This document shows, piece by piece, positions 25,973 to 36,204 of a stretch of 64,000 nucleotides of DNA (its first letter is position 1; every line of letters begins with the position of its first letter). The notes under the pieces are model-generated. The model was not told the origin of the DNA. It did not search any database and saw only the letters and a list, made by a program, of their open reading frames with translations. The DNA is from Heterobasidion occidentale (Eukaryota; Basidiomycota; Agaricomycetes; Russulales; Bondarzewiaceae). The stretch spans positions 1,798,001 through 1,862,000 of the forward strand of contig JBCAQO010000001.1 of assembly GCA_039111635.1 (NCBI GenBank). Direction: 5' to 3'. A program made the translations under genes and the position numbers.

Positions 25973-26908
25973 ATGCCTGGAGAGGTATTCTTCACGTCTT
26001 ACGGCATCCCCTATGTTGCCGAATTTACCAATGTCTCTATATATCCACGGATGCCTACACCAACATCTATCTCCGGTCTGCCCTCCTTCCCGTTCTCAAG
26101 GCTTTCTCGCTCGGATACCAATGCGAGTGCACCGCCTGTGCGGTCGCTCAGACCCCCTCTATCGCTTCCGGGCCCTGTGCGTAGCGCTTCGATGAAACTC
26201 TTCCGATATAAATCCAAGGCTCCTCCTTGCGATACCGCCGGTTCCGACATTAACGATAAGACCCACGCAAACACGAGATCGTCGCATCGGCGCAATGCTA
26301 GCATCTCATGCAGCTGGGCACAAAAGAAGAATCACCGCGAGGCATATGTGTACCAGAGCGCGGAGACCACTTCTATTCCGACGAAGTCGAGTCCGTCCCC
26401 TCATAATCAAGGGACCCTGTTGGGAACGTCCTTTACGAGTTCACAGATTACGCTCGTATGTCCTGAGTCTCGACCCGCACCTGATCGTCAGCCCGCGGAT
26501 ACATCTATCCTCAGCCGGTTTGCGAAGCGCACGGGTGGGCTTTATATTCGCTTCCCAAGCGACGCTGAGGCTGCCGGCGCTGCAGTTCCTGGTCCACAAT
26601 CCTGTGACGAGTTCCCTGTCATCCCAGTGAAGACATCCCATAGGAAGCTGAAAAAATTGAGCAGGACAATCGCAGATGCGGTAGTCGCCGCGGGGATGGA
26701 CACGCCTGAGACCGCGAAAGATGGCGTCGAGGGAGATACGAAGACGCCGGATGGCGTTTCGACGACCGAGGCCTATCCAAAATGGAACGCAGACGGGAAC
26801 GGCAAGGCTTTATTTAGGGGCACGTACGGTCAAGTACGTACTGCGCTGCGCGCGGCTGGGCTCGTGACAAGTCCATGCGAGGAGAACGGCTTTGCTGATG
26901 GTTCGTAA
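25973..26908 (+). CDS. Unknown single-exon protein, 311 residues
   Basis: An uninterrupted frame from ATG 25973 to the stop at 26906-26908, unusually long for this intron-rich region. It begins MPGEVFFTSYGIPYVAEF. The first half is rich in Ser, Pro and Thr and looks disordered (SRSDTNASAPPVRS, SSHRRNASISCS). The second half has ILSRFAKRTGGLYIRFPSDA and a basic SHRKLKKLSRTIADAVVAAG segment, then a Gly/Asn-rich end. A CT-rich stretch lies upstream (25830-25960). No domain is recognised. The opposite frames are shorter and less protein-like. It may be a lineage-specific basidiomycete protein. Confidence 0.5.
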   Translation: MPGEVFFTSYGIPYVAEFTNVSIYPRMPTPTSISGLPSFPFSRLSRSDTNASAPPVRSLRPPLSLPGPVRSASMKLFRYKSKAPPCDTAGSDINDKTHANTRSSHRRNASISCSWAQKKNHREAYVYQSAETTSIPTKSSPSPHNQGTLLGTSFTSSQITLVCPESRPAPDRQPADTSILSRFAKRTGGLYIRFPSDAEAAGAAVPGPQSCDEFPVIPVKTSHRKLKKLSRTIADAVVAAGMDTPETAKDGVEGDTKTPDGVSTTEAYPKWNADGNGKALFRGTYGQVRTALRAAGLVTSPCEENGFADGS

Positions 26909-28120
26909 GGTCTGCGGTTTCCTGGCTGGTCGAAGCCCTGACTGTATTGGCCATATAGCGACTCGGCTCGGTGCATTGTTTGTCGCAAATCAGGACGGGC
27001 AAGGGTGTGTCGTGCTCACGAAGATTGTTCTTTGGGGATAAGATCAGATTGAGCGTCTGAAATCTCCATCGATCAATTCCTGTATCGTCCAATAAATTTA
27101 AAAGGGTCACTTAAAGATTGTGGGTCCTTCGCATTCTACAGATGTCAGTGACTCATATGGCTGATGACCAGTTGATGACCGTACCATTTCAGTAGGGAGT
27201 CTTCAGTCGGGTGCCTGAATTCGCGTGCAGAGTATTCTTCCGCTTCCATATCTATTCTACCCCCAATCCTTTAATTCGGCTCGGGTTCAGAGCAGGGTAT
27301 ACTGGTTGTTTTTTGAACTGAAACTTGCAGCGCAGAGTTTCCGGTTTCCCATTCCAGACTCGTGTCCTGTGCGATCAGAACAACCACTAGAAGTTCATCG
27401 GTGAATGTAGGATATCCCATAAAAATGACATTCGTGGTTAGTGAACTCTTGCGCGTGGGATAGTGCGAACGAGATTACTGTCAAAGGCCATGTAGGACAT
27501 GGCAAATTCAAGAATTTCAGGCTTGTGTTCTCTGCTGGGCAGCTAAGTGAGAGGAATTAATCCACCGGAAGTATAATCCCCCTAGGCCATGACTGTCGTA
27601 GCGTTTACAAGTGGAAAGCAAAGATAAGAACCGTCGAGGGGTGTACATAGCGACAATGGCCATTGCGCCATCGAGTAAGATGAGAATGAATTCCCAATAT
27701 AGTCGAGCTCACGACTGATCGAAACGAATGAGTGATAATAGAGTGGCTAGAGTGATCATTCCTACGGTCCCATGAAGGTATGCGAGGCCACATACCTGAA
27801 GCTTTACGTTTTGGCCCACACCCTTCAGTCTCGTGCTCCTTCACTCTAGATGCTGGAAAAGCAGAATGAAATAGTCTACCTTGGTCTTTGTGTACGATTA
27901 AGCAGCATATGATACAGGACGGATGCAGGGTACTCGTTTTGAGTGAAAGTGTTGAGGTGACCATATTTCGGGCCTTCGGCCCCAGTGTCCGAAAGCAGAG
28001 TATTTGTAAGCCTTGGTTGAAACACGGCGATTCTCCTTCAACAACCCCGACGTAGTCATTGGATATCCTTATCTGACAATCGACTGACTGTGGGCGGTTG
28101 ATTTCTTCTACAAGACTACA
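26909..28120. other. Intergenic, no gene recognised
   Basis: About 1.2 kb. Open frames such as 27605-27964 on the minus strand show no domain features. The last part is presumably the D-amino-acid oxidase promoter. Confidence 0.45.
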
Positions 28121-29706
28121 ATGTCTACTCCGATTAGCGAACTAGTTTCCGTTGTCGTTGTCGGAGCAGGCGTCATTGGTCTGACAATTGCGCACATATT
28201 GACAGAAGGAATCGGCGCTCAACAATACAAGGTGACCGTTGTGGCCAGAGACATGCCAGAAGATCTTGATAGCCAGGCCTTCGCGAGTCCATGGGCGGTG
28301 AGCATCACTACATCTGACAGGACATCTTGCCAACGAATCATATTCACGTCGTAAGACAGGGTGCAAATTGGTCTCCGATGCAGTATGATGAGCGATTGCA
28401 CCGTTGGGAAAAGCGAACCTTGTAAGTCAAAAGGGATGTCATGAAATAATCTCATATTCTTTGGTGTCAAATAGCGACAAGTTGTGGGACATGATACCTA
28501 CTGGCCTTGTCCGGGTACGTTCCAGTTTATACGAGAGGAACGATGGCTCGCTGATCACATGAACAGAGACTGCCATCCAAGGTGTATTTTGAACAAGAAG
28601 ACGCTGAAAGTCAAGCATGGTGGAAAGATATTGTACGAGATGTGAGCTATCTGAATTTGTTTACAGCGCTGTATCAAAGCTTTCCTCAAAGCTGAGCGAT
28701 TCACGTGTGTCATCCCGCGCTCATTATTTCACAGTTTCATCTGATAACACCCGAGGCATATCTACCATCGAACGTCAAGAGTGGAGTTGGATTCCACACT
28801 GTCTCAATCAACCCTGGAATCTACCTTCCGTGGCTCAAGTCCGAGTTGGAATCTCGCGGTGTGAAGTTTGTAAGGCGTCGGCTAGTGACTCTGTATGAAG
28901 CAGGAACGCTGGCTGGTGACAAAGGAGTGGTCGTCAATGCCACTGGACTTGGTAAATCTGTACGCAACTGTTTCAGCTTACTGCACAGTATAACGAGGCA
29001 ACGCCGATTTAGGTGCACGTTCACTAGTAGGCGTGGAGGATGTTAAAATGTATCCGGTAAGTGCGGTTGTCATGCATATACTTCTGAGATTCTACCTGAG
29101 CTTTCCACGATAATAAAGATCCGTGGCCAAACTATCGTAGCGTTTGCACCAGAGGTCGACCATTTCGTCACTTTGATACCTAGTGAGTAGATTGGCAATC
29201 CAAGGGTGCCTATTGATTCAGTGTTCTGTAACAGATCTGCCAAAGGGCAGCGAGGCGATCTATCTCATTCCTCGACCCTCTCCACATGGTATGGTCCTGA
29301 TAGGCGGCACCTTCCAGACCAATGATTGGGATACGTCGATTGATATGCCTACTGCGGAGCGCATCTTGTCGCGTGCGAAAACATTCGTCCCTGCCCTGAA
29401 TCATCCGCAGACCCGCATCCTCAGCCACAACGTTGGCTTGAGGCCAGCTCGTGAAGGTGGCCCACGGCTAGAGGCACAAAGGATGGATATGCTCGCGAAG
29501 GGAGGCTTAATTCCAAACTCAACAGATGCTACTGTTAACGCTCTGGTCATCCATGCATACGGGTTTGGGTAAGCATGAACCCTCTATGAATTACGGGTGT
29601 CAATGCCGTCTGATATAATATTGGGTTCAGGCCAGCAGGATACCAGCAATCGGGGGCAGCGGAGGAGGCTGTTGAATTACTGAAAGCAGGCCTCGGGAAA
29701 TCATGA
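28121..29706 (+). CDS. D-amino-acid oxidase (FAD-dependent)
   Basis: Oxidatively deaminates D-amino acids to 2-oxo acids, ammonia and hydrogen peroxide, normally in peroxisomes. The first exon (ATG 28121) has [17 protein letters not shown], the GxGxxG FAD-binding fold, and ends SPWA. The next starts [20 protein letters not shown]. Later exons show [19 protein letters not shown] and, after another intron, [17 protein letters not shown], the VNATGLGA...RGQ pair that is diagnostic for the family. Further on are [12 protein letters not shown] and [13 protein letters not shown], the latter carrying the substrate-carboxylate arginine. The C-terminal exon has PAGYQQS and ends LLKAGLGKS at 29706. Around eight short introns are needed. 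No SKL-type peroxisomal signal is seen at the end, which is unusual for the family. Confidence 0.87.
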
Positions 29707-31087
29707 CTCGCTCATCAAGACACGAATCGGTGTATGGTATACTTGTCATAACGCAGATGATTTTATAGTTCAGCCTCAGATCGTGACACCCTATATCCTC
29801 TATTGCGACCCTCATGATTCTAGGGTTGTCCTGTGGCATGTTTTCAGCCACATGGTTGTGCAAACCTCCTTCCAACCGCGTGCTCGATGTCTAATGACTA
29901 TGTGCGTACTGTGGATGATCTTCCTTTTCCCACATCAAGGATCTCCTGGGAAAGCAACGACTCTGCACCATCTTTTCTCATCACAACAATTGCGATGCTT
30001 ACGGCTCTCTGCGATTGTTGCGCGTGGTACAATGTGTTCCTGCCGATGATCACTTCTTCCTTCAAACCGTCTCTGTTGGATTCGCAAACTCGCAAGCGAT
30101 TTTGGACGCTTCTGCTTGTCGCTCGATGGCGTCATCAAAGCACTCCTTTGCAAGTCGAGAACGCATGCCGACGTCAAGATTGTGAAGTTGTACGTGCTAT
30201 GTGCTTCTTCGTATTGGACTAATTATTGATGCGGTAGCAAGCGCCTACGAAGTCTAATTTTACGCTCTCCAGGTATGTCAGGCACGTTGTTGAAACCTCG
30301 TCGTAATTGGCCGTTTGTGCCGTTCAGGTGTGATGCAATTTGAGTGCCTTGACACTTGCAAGCGTCTACCATTTCTACAGGCAGTCAACGCGGGTCCCCT
30401 CACTTCTATAAGCAACTCTGTTATGATGTTTTATCGAAGTCAAGCTGATCACTAGTCCACTCACTCTCCTTTTGCCGATCGCAGCATTCCGCATGTCAAT
30501 TCAGGCTTACAAGCGGTGATACTGCAGCCTGCGATGTGATCTGCGACAACCTCACGAACATCGTTTCCTTCTTGCTGATATCAAACTTCCTCACCTGTTT
30601 CGAAGTTGGACTATCGATGGCGCGTATGGCCATATGTCATACAATAGTGGTTATTCATGCTGATCACCATCACCTTTCTTCTTCCCTCTACAGGTACGAA
30701 AAAACAACCGAGCAGCGAAAAAAAGAAGGTTACCTGCTCAGTTGGAATGTGAACTTGGCCCTCATGGCAATGCATTAATTAGCGGACTCGTCTCGCAAGA
30801 CCCATGCCCATAGCTGCCGTATGGGCTGCCTTTTTCCACCTATTTTTCCCCACACTCTTACTGATTCTGCTTCAGGGACTTCCGATCAGTGAAGGGTTTC
30901 TAGATTCCCATCAAGTCTTTGAATGCTGCACGTGATGAGCATCGTCTTATGACATATATGAGCATCGACTCGGCGCAATAGCAGGCAAAAGCAACCGTGT
31001 GGGTATTCTAGTCCTGGACCGCATGGTTCCCGGTATAGCATGTAAGTATAGGGGGGGAACTATGGGGTCTGTGTGTCTTCCGTTGGC
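29707..31087. other. Intergenic; weak gene-like signal at 29887-30300
   Basis: Plus-strand frames at 29887-30300 are protein-like. One reads SLDGVIKALLCKSRTHADVK and, across a plausible GTACGT..TAG intron (about 30189-30238), continues KRLRSLILRSP. This resembles the middle of an F-box/leucine-rich protein, but stops interrupt the same frame upstream and I cannot define a start. Nothing else is recognised before the protease promoter. Confidence 0.25.
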
Positions 31088-31094
31088 TATAAAG
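31088..31094 (+). promoter_or_regulatory. TATA box of the aspartic protease gene
   Basis: TATAAAG lies 81 bp upstream of the protease ATG at 31175, a usual distance for fungal secreted-enzyme genes. Confidence 0.5.
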
Positions 31095-31174
31095 GCAGGC
31101 CCTAGGTTGACTGGGGACGTCGTGGTCCTATTGTGGTTCACTCCCCTCGATTAGCTTCATCTGCCTGCCCAGTC

Positions 31175-32877
31175 ATGTTCCCCACTGCCGCTCTCACCTC
31201 CCTTCTCCTGCTCGCTTTGTCTGTAGAGGCGAAACCCGTTGTGATCCGCGACTCCCTCGTCTCCCTCCCTTTCGCAAAGAGCGTGAATGTGACGTCTTTT
31301 CCACATCTCCTCAAACAGGATCAGGCGCGAGCGAAAGCTCTGCGTGCACGGGCCGAGGCGAAACTCAGCGGTATCCAGCTAAGCGAGGATGCGGTGGTCA
31401 GTGTCCCTGTCGAGAACCAAGCGGTGGTGTATACTGCAAATGTTGGAGTGGGCAGTCCCGCGACTACCTGTAAGACAGCGTCTGTCGCATGATATCTTGC
31501 ATGTGAAGCTTATCCTATGTTAGATAGTCTGCTCATCGACACGGGGTCTTCCAACACATGGGTAGGCGCTGGTCAGGCGTATGTGAGGACTAGTACTAGT
31601 ACTCAAACCTCGAACCGTGTCGTAAGTGTCACCATGGAGTTTTCATTGGATGTCTGACGAGAACGGGTTTTAGTCGGTGACATATGGTTCTGGGTCATTT
31701 TCTGGTAATTTCTTGTTTTGCACGTCGCAAATATAGATCTGATGGTCGTGAATACATCCTCATCCAGGCACTGAGTTCACAGATCAAGTATCTTTGGCTT
31801 CAGGCTTGACTATATCCAAGCAGTCGATCGGTGTTGCTTCCCGTTCAACTGGCTTCGATGGCTTCGATGGTATTTTGGGGTAGATAAGACTCGCACATAT
31901 ATGTGGAAATCCCCATCCTGACCAACCTTCTCTACAGCATTGGTCCCGTCGACTTAACACTCGGTATGAACACGTAATTCTGCCTGACTGCTGTTTTGAG
32001 AACTGACGTTCCTGTCACCCTAGATACACTCTCTCCGGCCACGACGACGACAATCTCGACTGTGACCGACAACCTCTTCAGTCAGGGAACTATCACCAGT
32101 AACTTGGTCGCCGTTTCTTTTGAGCCAACGACCACGGAGACTTCGGAAAATGGCGAGCTGACATTTGGTGGGACTGACTCCAGCAAGTTCACGGGATCGA
32201 TCACATTCACGTAAGTGGATCAACTGATATGGGCGCGTCTTCTGTAAATTAACCAGCTGACTCTTGCTTCGCAGTGGAATCACAAGTACTTCGCCTGCTA
32301 GCGAATTCTGGGGCATCAACCAGTCTGTCCGATACGGCACTTCGACGAGCATTTTATCGACAACTGCTGGTATCGTTGACACCGGCACCACCCTTGTTCT
32401 CCTTGCCTCTGGTTGGTCTAATTTACCCTTGCGGAATCTGTACAACTCTGATACCTCAAAATAGATGCTCTGAGGCGTTACCAGACGGCAACAGGTGCCG
32501 TGGCAGACAACAACACCGGTCTTCTCCGCTTGACGACAGCGCAGTTCAACAGCCTCCAGAGCTTGTTCTTCACCATCGGCGGGGTACTGTGTTCCACGTG
32601 ACTCACAAACGCGCCCTACTCACCTTCGTCTACATCCTAGACTACCTTTGAATTGACAGCTAACGCCCAGATCTGGCCCCGCTCTCTGAACACTGCAATC
32701 GGCGGCACCGCCGGAAACGTTTACCTTATCGTTGGGGATCTTGGAACGAACTCTGGCGAGGGCCTTGACTTCATCAACGGCTTCACCTTCCTCGAGCGCT
32801 TCTACTCCGTCTTCGACACTGCCAACCGCCGTCTCGGTTTGGCCACGACTTCTTTTACGCATGCAACCACCAACTAG
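31175..32877 (+). CDS. Secreted aspartic protease, polyporopepsin-like (family A1)
   Basis: Extracellular acid endopeptidase made as a pre-pro-enzyme. The ATG at 31175 gives a hydrophobic signal peptide (FPTAALTSLLLLALSVEAKP), preferred over the Met at 31133, which lacks one. A propeptide follows to about residue 75, then mature sequence VPVENQAVVYTANVGVGSPA. The first catalytic motif, DTGSSNTWVGAG, is in the second exon. The flap region SVTYGSGSFSG follows, and the second catalytic motif VDTGTTLVLLAS lies near 32378-32413. FDGILG and FTFLERFYSVFDTANRRLGL near the end are typical of A1 proteases. The last exon ends at 32877. About seven short introns are implied. All catalytic residues are present. 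Confidence 0.92.
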
Positions 32878-33491
32878 ACAATATCAACAAACGCGTTCAT
32901 GAGATGTCCTCTCCTGCTCGGGCTTGGCTTGTGGGTTGGACATGAAAGGGGAAATCACGCATTCACTTTGCCACTTGTATAGCCTTGTTATACCATGATC
33001 CGAGCCTGCGAGCCTCACTTTGACTCACTGCGCGTGTGAGAAGCTTCAGAGCGATCAACGGCTTGTCAGTATAGGGCTGAAAGCCGAGCAATGTGTCGAC
33101 AGATTAGGACAAGCTTGGAAATGCGTTCTGTTGGAGCATTTCAGTTATTGGATATTGCACCACATACGGATCTCGGATAAGTCAATCATAGAAACTGAAG
33201 CACGGTTTGAAATGATTGTTATCGTGACCAACATAAATTACCATAGGAGACGTTCTTTTCAGCGTTTCTGAGGCATCAACGCCATAAGGAAGGAGTAATG
33301 TTCTCATGCTACTCAGGGTATTCACGCTCAGCAAGCGCTTGGAAGAGAAGTCACATAAAGTACTGTACATATGTCAAGATATCACTTCAGGTCGTACATA
33401 ACCAGTGCGAGCTAAGATACAAGTCTACAAAAATGTGTCACTAGACCGTGGAATCCATTTCTTCTACATACAAACTAAATCGAGACCGATA
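32878..33491. other. Intergenic between convergent protease and RING genes
   Basis: The two genes converge, so this is mostly shared 3' flank. No gene recognised. Confidence 0.45.
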
Positions 33492-35213
33492 TCAATCCAA
33501 CCAGCCACCAGGTATGTCTTCCTCTTGACTGTCACCCGACGAGCGACGGAGGGATCTCGCAGAACCGCCGGACGAACTGCTATTGTTGCTTCCGGGAACG
33601 TTGCTTCCACCACTGCTTCCATGGTTTCCACCGCTCATGATGTTAAAGAGCGAACCGAAAACACCACCGCCACTGCCGCCTTGACCAGAACTTCCCGCGT
33701 TCCCGGATTGGCGGCCGGGGCTGCCGGGATGAGAAGAACTGCTCGACGATCCTGGTTCGGGCGGGTGATGTTCAGGTTGAGGAATGAGTTGATGTCTAAG
33801 ATTAGATGGGGAAAGAGGTCAATTCGAGGGCTACGAAACAATGGTGCATGATAAGTACCGGCAAACTGGACATGTTCCGCTAGATTTCAACCAAGGGGTA
33901 ATGCAGCCATCATGGAACGGGTGTTTGCAAGGTAAAGTAACCACTACCTGTTCGTCAGGATCTTCAGTTCCGAGAGAGAATTGCTCTTTGCACACAGCGC
34001 AGTCCCGTTCTAGTAATGGGGCTTTTGACAAACAAGATGAGTAAGATATTCGTGCAACGAGAGCATGACTCTCACAGCCTTCCTCCAGCACCTGACGCTC
34101 CAACTTCGACATGATTTCTTCTGTTGCAGGTACTGGGCGGGAAGAATTGGAGTTCTCCATAATTTGGGTGATAATCTGATCCAGAGCTGAATTTGCACTG
34201 CTAAGCCAAACAACGTCACAAATATTAAAGGCACGCTCACCTTCTTGGTTGAACGCATAATCACCCCATCGACCATTCTCAGCTCCTTCCCCAAAATTAA
34301 CACCGAGGCCGCCAAATGGGTCGCCTCGGATACCTCCAGGTGACCGACTAGCGAGCATGCTCAAGAGGTACTGAGCCATCAAAGGTCCCGCGATGGAGGC
34401 ATTCTCATCGTTCCTAACAACATTTAGTTCATGCCGCGTGAGCTCACGACCGGATTTGTAGGACCTGCGCGGAGTGATATCACCGGGGTCATGTAGAATG
34501 AACGGACCTGTCACGTCTGCTATTGCCGAGAGTAGGAGGCCCTCCTAAGGCAAAATTGCGCGTGCCACCACGTCCAGGTGCACTCCGATTGATTTCAATC
34601 CTAAATCCTGACCCTCCCTGCAGGACTCTGTTAAGAGCTTAACACATCTATGTGAGGCGTCACCCACTAGAGTTTGCCGCTCTGGACTGCTTGGTCTTCC
34701 CGTAGATGTTGATGTATCGAAAGGGCCTGTCGGCTGGCGGGATGGTCCTCCAGGGTTGAAGAGCTGGGCCATATTGACTACGCAACGCAACAATGAGCTG
34801 AGCACTTGGCTGTGTGCAGGATATAGTACGCACGTAGGAAGGTGTCAAATCCGGGACCAGGAGACCCATCATCATAGACTGGTCCAGAGGCCTGGAAGGC
34901 TCGCGGGTCGTCTGCATCGCCCTCGATCTACAGATTCGAAATAGATCATTGCCTCGAGCAATTCGCATAGATAAACTGACAACCACCTTCTCGACGAACG
35001 TGCCATGACATGACGCACAATGCGGATCTGGAAGCTGAAAGTATGAGACCGTTCGTTAGCTAGGGGTGCCAGTATTGATTACTACCACTGACCATGAGCG
35101 GCCTCATTTCTGCATGGCACTTGTGACACAGACGTTTAACCCAGGACGGATCAGTGACGATGGCGGTGAACGCTCACTTCGTGGCAATACCACAACGGTT
35201 CCCTTGAAGACAT
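33492..35213 (-). CDS. RING-H2 E3 ubiquitin ligase with N-terminal zinc ribbon (RNF126/RNF115-like)
   Basis: Predicted E3 ligase transferring ubiquitin from an E2. The start codon at 35213 begins MSSREPLWYCHE; after an intron the zinc ribbon continues CHAEMRPLM, then DPHCASCHGTFVEK in the next exon, giving a CxxC...CxxC ribbon, then EGDADDPRAFQ. This is the N-terminal ubiquitin-binding ribbon of RNF126/RNF115 proteins. A low-complexity centre follows. The exon at 33831-34514 ends with a RING-H2 domain: CAVCKEQF, LPCKHPFHDGCITPWL, TCPVCR. The last exon is Ser/Gly-rich, including QSGNAGSSGQGGSGGGVFGS, and ends EDIPGGWLD at 33492. The combination of ribbon plus C-terminal RING-H2 plus disordered tail makes the assignment good. 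Substrates are unknown. Confidence 0.85.
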
Positions 35214-36204
35214 GTTGGCGAATGAACTAAAGCTACGACAAATTGCAGCGGGAATATATAGACTGGTGGGAGAGATGGGTTCCAAGCGGGTGAATGGGAT
35301 GAATTGCCGCCAGTGGCACTATGTCAGCTCGGCAATGACGTGATGCACGTTGCACGAGTCCCACAGCTATCCGGAGACCACGTCGGAGGTTGAAGGAGGA
35401 TCGTCAACGTTGCTGCCTTCGGGAGACTACTTTCATCATCTCTACTTCACCTGTGGGTGTCATCCTATCGACTGTTTTCTCTTATTCCAAACCACCAGCT
35501 TGAATCCTCTCCCCACAACTTCTGTATTGTGAGGAGAAGTTGTCACGTTCTTAGGCTCAATCAGTCTAGAAGCCCTCTGTAGCTCTCCAATCCCTGCAAT
35601 AACGTGCAAGATGTATTTCTCATATTTCCGAAGTCTCTACCATCCCACTACCATCCCTCACTGTAGTGGTGATTTCATTTTTGTTTCTTCTCATACGAGT
35701 CGCGCAACGAGCTCACCTAGTGCTCATCTGCCGTGAGGTCAGACCTGCGTTGACTGTACTGCGGTCCTTCTTTAAAGCAAAAGACTGCTAGCTCACTATC
35801 GTTCATATATCATCTACAATACGTCTCATCTCGCTGGGAGAGCTGGTGCACGTAAGATCTTCACATCACTCTCGGCAGATGCTGTACAGTTGCTGCATAC
35901 CTCCTTTGTCAATCATCCCAGCCCACATACTGTTCTGGATATAACACCAAGAATAAACTTCTCCAAGCATTATTGTAGTAGCCCTGTATACTGCACAACC
36001 TAATCGTTAAGTACATTTAATGGCAATCAAATGGTTTCTTCTATCTCGTGGTGTCGAAGGATGCGAACGCCCACAAGAATATGGATACACAAACTTTGGC
36101 ACCCCGTGACCGTATTTTGCTAATCTTGACGGAAGTAGGCTTTCGGAATTTCAACCTCCCTCCTTCTGTTGTTCGCCAACTCAAGCTCAAGGCTACTCAC
36201 GACT
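35214..36204. promoter_or_regulatory. Divergent intergenic region, RING gene and aldehyde dehydrogenase
   Basis: About 1 kb between divergently transcribed genes, containing both promoters. Open frames are short. No repeated element or RNA gene was seen. Confidence 0.45.
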
